From Littorina saxatilis (taxonomy: Eukaryota; Mollusca; Gastropoda; Littorinimorpha; Littorinidae), in assembly GCF_037325665.1 (NCBI RefSeq), contig NC_090260.1, forward strand, positions 54,348,649 to 54,412,648: DNA of 64,000 nt. The letters run 5' to 3'. A program made the translations under genes and the position numbers. This document shows positions 10,390-23,472 of the stretch, in pieces (the stretch's first letter is position 1; each line of letters starts with the position of its first letter). The notes under the pieces are model-generated. The model made no database searches, was not told where the DNA came from, and worked only from the letters and a program-made list of their open reading frames with translations.

Positions 10390-12179
10390 AGCATCTCACA
10401 CAACATTAAAAGTATGATTAATGTCCTGATCAGAGGGCAGCATCTCACACAACATTAAAAGTATGATTACTGTCCTGATCAGAAGGCAGCATCTCACGCA
10501 ACATTAAAAGTATGGTTAATGTCCTGATCAGAGGACAGCATCTCACCCACCATGCAATGTATGGTTAATGTCCTGATCACAAGGCAGCATCTCACGCAAC
10601 ATTAAAAGTATGGTTAATGTCCTGATCAGAAGGCAGCATCTCACGCAACATTAAAAGTATGGTTAATGTCCTGATCACAAGGCAGCATCTCACGCAACAT
10701 TAAAAGTATGGTTAATGTCCTGATCAGAAGGCAGCATCTCACGCAACATTAAAAGTGTGGTTAATGTCCTGATCAGAGGGCAGCATCTCACACAACATTA
10801 AAAGTGTGGTTAATGTCCTGATCAGAGGGCAGCATCTCACACAACATTAAAAGTATGGTTAATGTCCTGATCAGAAGGCAGCATCTCACACAACATTAAA
10901 AGTGTGATTAATGTCCTGATCAGAGGGCAGCATCTCCCGCAACATTAAAAGTGTGATTAATGTCCTGATCAGAGGGCAGCATCTCACGCAACATTAAAAG
11001 TGTGATTAATGTCCTGATCAGAGGGCAGCATCTCACGCAACATTAAAAGTATGGTTAATGTCCTGATCACAAGGCAGCATCTCACACAACATTAAAAGTA
11101 TGGTTAATGTCCTGATCAGAGGGCAGCATCTCACGCAACATTAAAAGTATGGTTAATGTCCTGATCAGAAGGCAGCATCTCACACAACATTAAAAGTATG
11201 GATAATGTCCTGATCAGAGGGCAGCATCTCACGCAACATTAAAAGTATGGTTAATGTCCTGATCACAAGGCAGCATCTCACACAACATTAAAAGTATGGT
11301 TAATGTCCTGATCACAAGGCAGCATCTCACGCAACTTTAAAAGTATGGTTAATGTCCTGATCAGAAGGCAGCATCTCACACACCATTAAAAGTATGGATA
11401 ATGTCCTGATCAGAGGGCAGCATATCACACAACATTAAAAGTATGGTTAATGTCCTGATCAGAGGGCAGCATCTCACACACCATTAAAAGTATGGTTAAT
11501 GTCCTGATCAGAGGGCAGCATCTCACGCAACATTAAAAGTATGGTTAATGTCCTGATCAGAGGGCAGCATCTCACGCAACATTAAAAGTATGGTTAATGT
11601 CCTGATCAGAGGGCAGCATCTCACGCAACATTAAAAGTATGGTTAATGTCCTGATCACAAGGCAGCATCTCACACACCATTAAAAGTATGGTTAATGTCC
11701 TGATCAGAAGGCAGCATCTCACGCAACATTAAAAGTGTGGTTAATGTCCTGATCAGAGGGCAGCATCTCACACAACATTAAAATTATGGTTAATGTCCGG
11801 ATCAGAAGGCAGCATCTCACACAACATTAAAAGTATGGTTAATGTCCTGATCAGAGGGCAGCATCTCACACAACATTAAAAGTATGGGTAATGTCCTGAT
11901 CAGAGGGCAGCATCTCACACACCATTAAAAGTATGGTTAATGTCCTGATCAGAGGGCAGCATCTCACACACCATTAAAAGTATGGTTAATGTCCTGATCA
12001 CAAGGCAGCATCTCACGCAACATTAAAAGTATGGTTAATGTCCTGATCAGAGGGCAGCATCTCACACAACATTAAAAGTATGGTTAATGTCCTGATCAGA
12101 GGGCAGCATCTCACGCAACATTAAAAGTATGGTTAATGTCCTGATCAGAGGGCAGCATCTCACACAACATTAAAAGTAT
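10390..12179. repeat. higher-order duplicated block, copy 1 (49-bp array)
   Basis: Rare unit variants (a CCCACCATGCAATG unit at ~10545; an AAAATTATGG...GTCCGG unit at ~11780) recur in the same order exactly 3,479 bp (71 units) downstream. Block limits are approximate. Confidence 0.8.
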
Positions 12180-13868
12180 GATTAATGTCCTGATCAGAGG
12201 GCAGCATCTCACACAACATTAAAAGTATGGTTAATGTCCTGATCAGAGGGCAGCATCTCACACAACATTAAAAGTATGGATAATGTCCTGATCAGAGGGC
12301 AGCATCTCACACAACATTAAAAGTATGGATAATGTCCTGATCAGAGGGCAGCATCTCACACAACATTAAAAGTATGGTTAATGTCCTGATCAGAGGGCAG
12401 CATCTCACACAACATTAAAAGTATGGATAATGTCCTGATCAGAGGGCAGCATCTCACACAACATTAAAAGTATGGTTAATGTCCTGGTCAGAGGGCAGCA
12501 TCTCACACAACATTAAAAGTATGGTTAATGTCCTGATCAGAGGGAAGCATCTCACACAACATTAAAAGTATGGATAATGTCCTGATCAGAGGGCAGCATC
12601 TCACACAACATTAAAAGTATGGATAATGTCCTGATCAGAGGGCAGCATCTCACGCAACATTAAAAGTATGGTTAATGTCCTGATCAGAGGGCAGCATCTC
12701 ACACAACATTAAAAGTATGGTTAATGTCCTGATCAGAGGGCGGCATCTCACACAACATTAAAAGTATGGTTAATATCCTGATCACAAGGCAGCATCTCAC
12801 GCAACATTAAAAGTATGGTTAATGTCCTGATCAGAGGGCAGCATCTCACACAACATTAAAAGTATGGTTAATGTCCTGATCAGAGGGCAGCATCTCACGC
12901 AACATTAAAAGTATGGTTAATGTCCTGATCAGAGGGCAGCATCTCACACAACATTAAAAGTATGGTTAATGTCCTGATCAGAGGGCAGCATCTCACGCAA
13001 CATTAAAAGTATGGTTAATGTCCTGATCAGAGGGCAGCATCTCACACACCATTAAAAGTATGGTTAATGTCCTGATCACAAGGCAGCATCTCACACAACA
13101 TTAAAAGTATGGTTAATGTCCTGATCAGAGGGCAGCATCTCACGCAACATTAAAAGTATGGTTAATGTCCTGATCAGAGGGCGGCATCTCACACAACATT
13201 AAAAGTATGGTTAATGTCCTGATCACAAGGCAGCATCTCACGCAACATTAAAAGTATGGTTAATGTCCTGATCAGAGGGCAGCATATCACACAACATTAA
13301 AAGTATGGTTAATGTCCTGATCAGAGGGCAGCATCTCACACAACATTAAAAGTGTGGTTAATGTCCTGATCAGAGGGCAGCATCTCACACAACATTAAAA
13401 GTATGGTTAATGTCCTGATCAGAAGGCAGCATCTCACACAACATTAAAAGTGTGATTAATGTCCTGATCAGAGGGCAGCATCTCCCGCAACATTAAAAGT
13501 GTGATTAATGTCCTGATCAGAGGGCAGCATCTCACGCAACATTAAAAGTGTGATTAATGTCCTGATCAGAGGGCAGCATCTCACGCAACATTAAAAGTAT
13601 GGTTAATGTCCTGATCAGAGGGCAGCATCTCACACAACATTAAAAGTATGGTTAATGTCCTGATCACAAGGCAGCATCTCACACAACATTAAAAGTTTGG
13701 TTAATGTCCTGATCAGAGGGCAGCATCTCACACAACATTAAAAGTATGGATAATGTCCTGATCACAAGGCAGCATCTCACACAACATTAAAAGTATGATT
13801 AATGTCCTGATCAGAGGGCAGCATCTCACACAACATTAAAAGTATGGTTAATGTCCTGATCAGGAGGC

Positions 13869-15658
13869 GGCATCTCACGCAACATTAAAAGTATGGTTAA
13901 TGTCCTGATCAGAGGGCAGCATCTCACACAACATTAAAAGTATGATTACTGTCCTGATCAGAAGGCAGCATCTCACGCAACATTAAAAGTATGGTTAATG
14001 TCCTGATCAGAGGACAGCATCTCACCCACCATGCAATGTATGGTTAATGTCCTGATCACAAGGCAGCATCTCACGCAACATTAAAAGTATGGTTAATGTC
14101 CTGATCAGAAGGCAGCATCTCACGCAACATTAAAAGTATGGTTAATGTCCTGATCACAAGGCAGCATCTCACGCAACATTAAAAGTATGGTTAATGTCCT
14201 GATCAGAAGGCAGCATCTCACGCAACATTAAAAGTGTGGTTAATGTCCTGATCAGAGGGCAGCATCTCACACAACATTAAAAGTGTGGTTAATGTCCTGA
14301 TCAGAGGGCAGCATCTCACACAACATTAAAAGTATGGTTAATGTCCTGATCAGAAGGCAGCATCTCACACAACATTAAAAGTGTGATTAATGTCCTGATC
14401 AGAGGGCAGCATCTCCCGCAACATTAAAAGTGTGATTAATGTCCTGATCAGAGGGCAGCATCTCACGCAACATTAAAAGTGTGATTAATGTCCTGATCAG
14501 AGGGCAGCATCTCACGCAACATTAAAAGTATGGTTAATGTCCTGATCACAAGGCAGCATCTCACACAACATTAAAAGTATGGTTAATGTCCTGATCAGAG
14601 GGCAGCATCTCACGCAACATTAAAAGTATGGTTAATGTCCTGATCAGAAGGCAGCATCTCACACAACATTAAAAGTATGGATAATGTCCTGATCAGAGGG
14701 CAGCATCTCACGCAACATTAAAAGTATGGTTAATGTCCTGATCACAAGGCAGCATCTCACACAACATTAAAAGTATGGTTAATGTCCTGATCACAAGGCA
14801 GCATCTCACGCAACTTTAAAAGTATGGTTAATGTCCTGATCAGAAGGCAGCATCTCACACACCATTAAAAGTATGGATAATGTCCTGATCAGAGGGCAGC
14901 ATATCACACAACATTAAAAGTATGGTTAATGTCCTGATCAGAGGGCAGCATCTCACACACCATTAAAAGTATGGTTAATGTCCTGATCAGAGGGCAGCAT
15001 CTCACGCAACATTAAAAGTATGGTTAATGTCCTGATCAGAGGGCAGCATCTCACGCAACATTAAAAGTATGGTTAATGTCCTGATCAGAGGGCAGTATCT
15101 CACGCAACATTAAAAGTATGGTTAATGTCCTGATCACAAGGCAGCATCTCACACACCATTAAAAGTATGGTTAATGTCCTGATCAGAAGGCAGCATCTCA
15201 CGCAACATTAAAAGTGTGGTTAATGTCCTGATCAGAGGGCAGCATCTCACACAACATTAAAATTATGGTTAATGTCCGGATCAGAAGGCAGCATCTCACA
15301 CAACATTAAAAGTATGGTTAATGTCCTGATCAGAGGGCAGCATCTCACACAACATTAAAAGTATGGGTAATGTCCTGATCAGAGGGCAGCATCTCACACA
15401 CCATTAAAAGTATGGTTAATGTCCTGATCAGAGGGCAGCATCTCACACACCATTAAAAGTATGGTTAATGTCCTGATCACAAGGCAGCATCTCACGCAAC
15501 ATTAAAAGTATGGTTAATGTCCTGATCAGAGGGCAGCATCTCACACAACATTAAAAGTATGGTTAATGTCCTGATCAGAGGGCAGCATCTCACGCAACAT
15601 TAAAAGTATGGTTAATGTCCTGATCAGAGGGCAGCATCTCACACAACATTAAAAGTAT
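13869..15658. repeat. higher-order duplicated block, copy 2 (49-bp array)
   Basis: Counterpart of 10390-12179 at an offset of 3,479 bp. It carries the same sequence of unit variants with only a few differences, for example one in the copy near 15096. Confidence 0.8.
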
Positions 15659-18600
15659 GGTTAATGTCCTGATCAGAAGGCAGCATCTCACGCAACATTA
15701 AAAGTATGGTTAATGTCCTGATCAGAGGGCAGCATCTCACGCAACATTAAAAGTGTGATTAATGTCCTGATCAGAGGGCAGCATCTCACACAACATTAAA
15801 AGTGTGATTAATGTCCTGATCAGAGGGCAGCATCTCACACAACATTAAAAGTGTGATTAATGTCCTGATCAGAGGGCAGCATCTCACACAACATTAAAAG
15901 TATGGTTAATGTCCTGATCAGAGGGCAGCATCTCACGCAACATTAAAAGTATGGTTAATGTCCTGATCAGAGGGCAGCATCTCACACAACATTAAAAGTA
16001 TGGTTAATGTCCTGATCAGAGGGCAGCATATCACACAACATTAAAAGTATGGTTAATGTCCTGATCAGAGGGCAGCATCTCACGCAACATTAAAAGTATG
16101 GTTAATGTCCTGATCACAAGGCAGCATCTCACACAACATTAAAAGTATGGTTAATGTCCTGATCAGAGGGCAGCATCTCACGCAACATTAAAAGTATGGT
16201 TAATGTCCTGATCAGAGGGCAGCATCTCACACAACATTAAAAGTATGGTTAATGTCCTGATCAGAGGGCAGCATCTCACGCAACATTAAAAGTATGGTTA
16301 ATGTCCTGATCAGAGGGCAGCATCTCACACAACATTAAAAGTGTGATTAATGTCCTGATCAGAGGGCAGCATCTCACGCAACATTAAAAGTATGGTTAAT
16401 GTCCTGATCACAAGGCGGCATCTGACACAACATTAAAAGTATGGTTAATGTCCTGATCACAAGGCAGCATCTCACGCAACATTAAAAGTATGGTTAATGT
16501 CCTGATCACAAGGCAGCATCTCACACAACATTAAAAGTATGGTTAATGTCCTGATCAGGAGGCGGCATCTCACGCAACATTAAAAGTATGGTTAATGTCC
16601 TGATCAGGAGGCGGCATCTCACGCAACATTAAAAGTATGGTTAATGTCCTGATCACAAGGCAGCATCTCACACAACATTAAAAGTATGGTTAATGTCCTG
16701 GTCAGAGGGCAGCATCTCACACAACATTAAAAGTATGGTTAATGTCCTGATCAGAGGGCAGCATCTCACACAACATTAAAAGTATGGTTAATGTCCTGAT
16801 CAGAGGGCAGCATCTCACGCAACATTAAAAGTATGGTTAATGTCCTGATCAGAGGGCAGCATCTCACACAACATTAAAAGTGTGATTAATGTCCTGATCA
16901 CAAGGCGGCATCTGACACAACATTAAAAGTATGGTTAATGTCCTGATCACAAGGCAGCATCTCACGCAACATTAAAAGTATGGTTAATGTCCTGATCACA
17001 AGGCAGCATCTCACACAACATTAAAAGTATGGTTAATGTCCTGATCAGGAGGCGGCATCTCACGCAACATTAAAAGTATGGTTAATGTCCTGATCAGGAG
17101 GCGGCATCTCACGCAACATTAAAAGTATGGTTAATGTCCTGATCACAAGGCAGCATCTCACACAACATTAAAAGTATGGTTAATGTCCTGGTCAGAGGGC
17201 AGCATCTCACGCAACATTAAAAGTATGGTTAATGTCCTGATCACAAGGCAGCATCTCACACAACATTAAAAGTATGGTTAATGTCCTGATCACAAGGCAG
17301 CATCTCACGCAACATTAAAAGTATGGTTAATGTCCTGATCACAAGGCAGCATCTCACACAACATTAAAAGTATGGTTAATGTCCTGATCAGGAGGCGGCA
17401 TCTCACGCAACATTAAAAGTATGGTTAATGTCCTGATCAGGAGGCAGCATCTCACGCAACATTAAAAGTATGGTTAATGTCCTGATCAGAGGGCAGCATC
17501 TCACACAACATTAAAAGTATGGTTAATGTCCTGATCAGGAGGCAGCATCTCACACAACATTAAAAGTATGGTTAATGTCCTGATCACAAGGCAGCATCTC
17601 ACGCAACATTAAAAGTATGGTTAATGTCCTGATCAGAAGGCAGCATCTCACACAACATTAAAAGTATGGTTAATGTCCTGATCAGAGGGCAGCATCTCAC
17701 ACAACATTAAAAGTATGATTAATGTCCTGATCAGAGGGCAGCATCTCACGCAACATTAAAAGTATGGTTAATGTCCTGATCACAAGGCAGCATCTCACAC
17801 AACATTAAAAGTGTGGTTAATGTCCTGATCAGAGGGCAGCATCTCACACAACATTAAAAGTATGGTTAATGTCCTGATCAGAGGGCAGCATCTCACGCAA
17901 CATTAAAAGTATGGTTAATGTCCTGATCAGAGGGCAGCATCTCACGCAACATTAAAAGTATGGTTAATGTCCTGATCAGAGGGCAGCATCTCACGCAACA
18001 TTAAAAGTATGGTTAATGTCCTGATCAGAGGGCAGCATCTCACGCAACATTAAAAGTATGGTTAATGTCCTGATCAGAGGGCAGCATCTCACGCAACATT
18101 AAAAGTATGGTTAATGTCCTGATCAGAGGGCAGCATCTCACACAACATTAAAAGTATGGTTAATGTCCTGATCACAAGGCAGCATCTCACACACCATTAA
18201 AAGTATGGTTAATGTCCTGATCAGAGGGCAGCATCTCACACAACATTAAAAGTATGGTTAATGTCCTGATCAGAGGGCAGCATCTCACACAACATTAAAA
18301 GTGTGATTAATGTCCTGATCAGAGGGCAGCATCTCACACACCATTAAAAGTATGGTTAATGTCCTGATCAGAGGGCAGCATCTCACACAACATTAAAAGT
18401 ATGGTTAATGTCCTGATCAGGAGGCAGCATCTCACACAACATTAAAAGTATGGTTAATGTCCTGATCACAAGGCAGCATCTCACGCAACATTAAAAGTAT
18501 GGTTAATGTCCTGATCAGAGGGCAGCATCTCACGCAACATTAAAAGTATGGTTAATGTCCTGATCAGAGGGCAGCATCTCACGCAACATTAAAAGTATGG

Positions 18601-19850
18601 TTAATGTCCTGATCAGAGGGCAGCATCTCACGCAACATTAAAAGTATGGTTAATGTCCTGATCAGAGGGCAGCATCTCACGCAACATTAAAAGTATGGTT
18701 AATGTCCTGATCAGAGGGCAGCATCTCACGCAACATTAAAAGTATGGTTAATGTCCTGATCAGAGGGCAGCATCTCACGCAACATTAAAAGTATGGTTAA
18801 TGTCCTGATCAGAGGGCAGCATCTCACGCAACATTAAAAGTATGGTTAATGTCCTGATCAGAGGGCAGCATCTCACACAACATTAAAAGTATGGTTAATG
18901 TCCTGATCACAAGGCAGCATCTCACACACCATTAAAAGTATGGTTAATGTCCTGATCAGAGGGCAGCATCTCACACAACATTAAAAGTATGGTTAATGTC
19001 CTGATCAGAAGGCGGCATCTCACGCAACATTAAAAGTATGGTTAATGTCCTGATCAGAAGGCGGCATCTCACGCAACATTAAAAGTATGGTTAATGTCCT
19101 GATCAGAAGGCGGCATCTCACACAACATTAAAAGTATGGTTAATGTCCTGATCAGAAGGCGGCATCTCACGCAACATTAAAAGTATGGTTAATGTCCTGA
19201 TCAGGAGGCGGCATCTCACGCAACATTAAAAGTATGGTTAATGTCCTGATCAGAAGGCGGCATCTCACACAACATTAAAAGTATGGTTAATGTCCTGATC
19301 AGGAGGCGGCATCTCACGCAACATTAAAAGTATGGTTAATGTCCTGATCAGGAGGCGGCATCTCACGCAACATTAAAAGTATGGTTAATGTCCTGATCAG
19401 AGGGCAGCATCTCACGCAACATTAAAAGTATGGTTAATGTCCTGATCAGAGGGCAGCATCTCACACACCATTAAAAGTATGGTTAATGTCCTGATCAGGA
19501 GGCGGCATCTCACGCAACATTAAAAGTATGGTTAATGTCCTGATCAGGAGGCGGCATCTCACGCAACATTAAAAGTATGGTTAATGTCCTGATCAGGAGG
19601 CGGCATCTCACGCAACATTAAAAGTATGGTTAATGTCCTGATCAGAGGGCAGCATCTCACACACCATTAAAAGTATGGTTAATGTCCTGATCAGGAGGCG
19701 GCATCTCACGCAACATTAAAAGTATGGTTAATGTCCTGATCAGAGGGCAGCATCTCACACAACATTAAAAGTATGGTTAATGTCCTGATCAGGAGGCGGC
19801 ATCTCACGCAACATTAAAAGTATGGATAATGTCCTGATCAAAAGACAGCA

Positions 19851-20380
19851 TAATTATCAAGTTGTTTTTGAAAGTATGGGTAATGTCCAGTTCGAAAGAC
19901 TGTAAATCGCTTCAAACAAATAAACAAACAAACAAGCTCACTTTTTTCTATTTCGCTAAATGTTTGGAGATGAGACTGGTTTTAAACTGGTATATTCCAA
20001 CACAAACAGAAATATCCCAGGACAAATTGTCTTTGGCATATCAAGATGATACTTGTATCTAGTCATAGAACTTATTGATCCTTCTGAACTACAAACAGTG
20101 ATTTTTTTTTTTTGGGGGGGGGGGTGCTTGTCCGCGTGACGCACACAAATGTTTTTGACAGTTATACGACTTTGACAAAGTAATTGTTTTGCATGTCTTA
20201 CGTCTGTGTGGAAGACACATCTGTGGCATTGTTCTTACATTTGCTTCATATGGGGAACAATTTCAAAAACCCTGAAAGTATCTTCATTAGATCTATATTT
20301 CGATGACACCTGACCAAGTTTACAATGCGCAAATCGCATTCCCCTTCCCCTCCCGCGATTTGAAATTATAGCTGTCGTAC
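19851..20380. other. unique intronic sequence
   Basis: Between the 49-bp satellite and the donor of exon 20381-20529. It contains a T12-G11 homopolymer pair at 20102-20124. No gene or element recognised. Confidence 0.6.
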
Positions 20381-20529
20381 ATCACAGTGTTTCCATAGCG
20401 ACTCGGTGAGATCCATGTTTCCTGACAGGAGTGCCCACAGGAACAGTTCCTGTATGGGGTGTAGACACGTCTGCAGAAAGTGGTCTTTGGCCTCCTGCAT
20501 GGAGTGTCCTGTGGCCTTCTTCTGATCGG
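20381..20529 (-). CDS. TRPM-like channel, 149-bp exon
   Basis: Acceptor ...TGTGTGACAG; donor GAT|GTACGA (GT present, otherwise a weak match to consensus). Two bases (CC) join a G from the previous exon to make Ala. Then 49 codons beginning DQKKATGHSMQEAKDHF and ending HPIQELFLWALLSGNMDLTE plus SLWKHCD, phase 0. LFLWALL...M...LWKHC matches the TRPM homology domain 4 motif (P..LFLWAVL....EMA..FW). The donor position was chosen because it is the only GT that keeps phase 0 with the next exon before the stop. Confidence 0.82.
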
Positions 20530-20680
20530 CTGTCACACAACACACAACACACAACAAGTCAAGTCGGAAATGTTATACAAGTATGTCAAGCAAACGTTAA
20601 TACAACAATGCCCGCCTCTGACAACCCCAACCATTTCACTCGACTTGGTCATTCCCATCAATGGTAGTTTGCCTTTTTCA

Positions 20681-20818
20681 ACATTGCTTGGATTTACTAT
20701 GAACACTGCTAGGATTAACTTTGAACATTGCTAGCATTTACTTTGAACACTGCTAGGATTTACTGTGAACATTGTTAGGATTTACTTTGAACACTGCTAG
20801 GATTAACTTTGAACATTG
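20681..20818. repeat. 22-bp minisatellite, segment 1
   Basis: Units built on AACATTGCTAGGATTTACTG (22-bp period, about 6 copies). These 138 bp are identical to 23824-23961. The segment is cut at 20818 by an LTR-like insertion. Confidence 0.9.
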
Positions 20819-21923
20819 TGTGAAGGAAATCACGAATAACACTAACAGGCAAAGTTTGATAGTGATATCCTCCACGCTTTTAGAGCGCTAACCAGAGATA
20901 ATATGTGACATAGCGAAGTACTGTGAATTCAGCTCACTCACCGAGAGAATTGAGGTTGTGAATCGCAACGAAGATATCGTTAAACGTAACCACTGCCCAG
21001 CGACAGGGAGGGGTTGTCACAGGAATCGACCGGGAGAAAGGAAGCCCGAGTAGAGCACTTAACAGGTAAATGGAATAAGCATTTGAATACTGTTAATGTT
21101 TATCTCATAAGTTGAATCGACTAACACTGTAACTTTAAACATAGCAGACAGATATCTAAGACAAGATGTCCGCTATTTATGTTGTGCAGTGCGTCGTGTA
21201 ACCGGTCTTATCCCATGACCTGCCTCTTTGTCTATGTTAGCCGAGGAGGGGATTATTCTGGATTATCCATCGCAACCATATGAATTATCCATCACAACCG
21301 AGTCTCGATCTCACCTGTCATTGGTCTTTGTCTTTTGTCTCAGAGTACAACTGAATAGTTTATAGAGGTCATCTGCATATTTATCGTTAACTCGGGACTA
21401 CTTTTTTTCAGCAAAACGATTGAGATATTCTGCGGTATAAAAGTCGAACTGACGTTTGGCTAACGATCTACAAACATTATCATTGAAGAAATAAAGAAAA
21501 CAACAAAGAATGTACATAATCTGTTTGGGTGAATAGAGCTGAGTGAAGACAATGAGTTGTCCGGCGACGCGGTGAGACTGAGAGAGAGACAGAGAGAGAG
21601 ACAGAGAGCACGAGAGAGAGCGACAGAGACACACAGTGATTCAAGGCGCACAACTCTAGTAAAGTTGTCGTAACGAGGTACGCTTCATGGGCAACCGCTT
21701 AGATCAATCCCAAGAGCATCCTGATTCAAAATCTTGAGCGACAAAATAAAACTTACACTAAAACAGTATGCTTATAGTTTTGTTCATTTGTTATCGCTTT
21801 TAGAGCATTGATTGCTAAATATGGTTCAATAGAACAAGGCTGTCTCATCAGTCGTCTGCTACAGATCTGTCGTCTGCTGCAGGATCCGGTCGTTTGCTAT
21901 GCATGTAGTATCTTCGGCTCAAG

Positions 21924-22172
21924 TTGACCAGCATGGAAATTGCCATTTTGAAAGTTGGTGATACTGTTAGAATAAAAGGTGGCGAAGAAGGTCGGATCTT
22001 GGACATACAGAGACCACTAGGCTACATGCGTTGCCGCCAAGGAGAAGGCCAACTGTATGATAGAGAGCTCCTTGGTTGCCGCATAAAAACAACTCGACAG
22101 TGGTGCGCCGTTTTCCCCCAGACAGATACCTCGCCTAAGACAACGACAGACATCAAAGTTAGGCTCACCTAA
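21924..22172 (+). CDS. orphan small open frame inside LTR-like element B
   Basis: 82 codons; the second ATG (MEIAILKVGDTVRIKGGEEG) gives about 80. The pattern KVGDxVxIKGGEEGxI resembles a small beta-barrel (SH3/KOW-like) start, but I recognise no specific family. It could equally be a chance frame. No neighbouring coding region supports it. Confidence 0.2.
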   Translation: MTSMEIAILKVGDTVRIKGGEEGRILDIQRPLGYMRCRQGEGQLYDRELLGCRIKTTRQWCAVFPQTDTSPKTTTDIKVRLT

Positions 22173-22632
22173 ATCAGTAAGTGACGATTGAAGAAGTAGG
22201 CAATACAAATTTGAACACTGAAGCACAAAGTCAAAGGCTCGAATAAGCACAAACTCAGCAATCAATCATCTTCATCGCTTGTAAAATCACACACGCGGTC
22301 TTTCGAATCCCGCTGAACTCATGTCAAAAATGAGTTACTTCCCTTCGGGTATCATTCTCTCCCGTCGCTAGTATCAGAATGCGGTCTTCCGCAGTTTTGA
22401 CGAATGCCAGCTCGGGTAACCGACTGAAACCGGCCGTAACTGCACAGTATCAAATGCATTCAACGGCACAATCCTGGAAACAAAAAGACAAAAGGGGACT
22501 CGTTTTGCACATGAATATCATGACACGATTTTTGGTGGCAGAAGGTATGATGAGCAGTAAACAGGCACTCGCAGAGTTTGTGTCAAAAAGTTCGGTTTTT
22601 TAATGAAAACTTCGGAGTAATGGGATAAACAG

Positions 22633-22770
22633 CTTACACACCTCGTCCTGAATATCGTGCATATTTTCCCTCGGGTCGATTTACAGGTATTACCTCGCCA
22701 GAGGCTCGGTAATACCTGAAAATCGACCCTAGGGAAAATATGCACGGTATTCAGAACTCGAAGTGTGTAA
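22633..22770. repeat. large imperfect palindrome (hairpin)
   Basis: Arms of about 60 nt (left from CTTACACAC through GTGCATATTTTCCCT to GGTATTACC; right the complement, GGTAATACC to GTGTGTAA) around a ~13-nt loop at 22695-22707. Only a few mismatches. It may be a fold-back element or a structured part of the LTR-like element. Confidence 0.85.
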
Positions 22771-23472
22771 CCTATATGTACAGGAAGATAGTGGCCAGAT
22801 GACAGTACTAAGGATCTGAGAAGCCGCCGGAATATCACGCCTATAGACCCGCATAGCTGAGATTCGACGGGATTTCTAGAAGCTAGTGCACGGTTATTTT
22901 TGTCCGTAGAGTTGGACCATAGTGGTCACAGGGCGGTAGAAACTGAGTAGACCGAGGTCACCAGTAGCAGGAATTAGTAGTAAAATACATTTCCTAGTGA
23001 ACAGCAATAGACGCTGTGTAATTCTGCGTATGACCAGAATTAAAATATGTCTACAATATCTTAATTACTTAAGAGATAAGGAATATTTAGTAGACAGAGC
23101 AGACGGTGATTTAAGTCTGCCGTAGTAGAAACTATAACGTGGTTTTTGTTGACTACACACGAGCCGTGAGTAGATACCTGTAAACTAGATATCGTGTGCC
23201 TGTGAGTTCACGGACTGTTTTTGTAGTTTTATACCTAAGTGAAGGGTAGAGAGTTTTGTCATTGCAATTGTGTACGAGATTGTCATCTCGAGTTGTTTTT
23301 TTGCCTACAAAACTGTGAGTACTGGATTTTTGAGTACCTAACCTTTATGTTCATGATTGTGTGTATTTGTGTGTATGATGTCATAGCCGTATAATACAGT
23401 GGAGGGAACCTACATTTGGAGTTGTGTTTGTTTCTGTATGATAGCGTACTAGCGCATTTGCATTCATTCACA

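Larger units (their letters stand above)
8704..19850. repeat. 49-bp satellite array, ~227 copies
   Basis: A continuous head-to-tail array with 49-bp period, built around GATCAGAGGGCAGCATCTCA and AAAAGTATGGTTAATGTCCT. Variation is concentrated at a few positions (cacaac/cgcaac/cacacc; agaggg/agaagg/acaagg/aggagg; ggttaa/gattaa/ggataa). It fills 95% of the intron between exons 20381-20529 and 8567-8667. In the gene's orientation each unit contains CTGCCCTCTGATCAG followed by GAC, which resembles a 3' splice site. It has longer-range duplications (see findings). Not a CRISPR array: there are no unique spacers. Confidence 0.97.
20819..23472 (+). mobile_element. LTR-like insertion (solo-LTR candidate B)
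   Basis: Bounded by the 5-bp duplication CATTG (20814-20818 and 23473-23477). Starts TGTGAA and ends TTCACA, the TG...CA inverted ends typical of LTRs. A TATAAAAG box lies at 21436 and AATAAA at 21745, the order of U3-R-U5. No long terminal direct repeat was found inside, so a solo LTR is the simplest reading. A short non-autonomous element is the alternative. It contains a GA-rich microsatellite (21573-21640), a small open frame (21924-22172) and a large hairpin (22633-22770). Inserted in the 22-bp minisatellite, which resumes on the other side. Confidence 0.65.

Noticed and set aside
8704-19850. CRISPR-like array
   Set aside because: The units are contiguous 49-bp copies without unique spacers, and the context is a eukaryotic intron.
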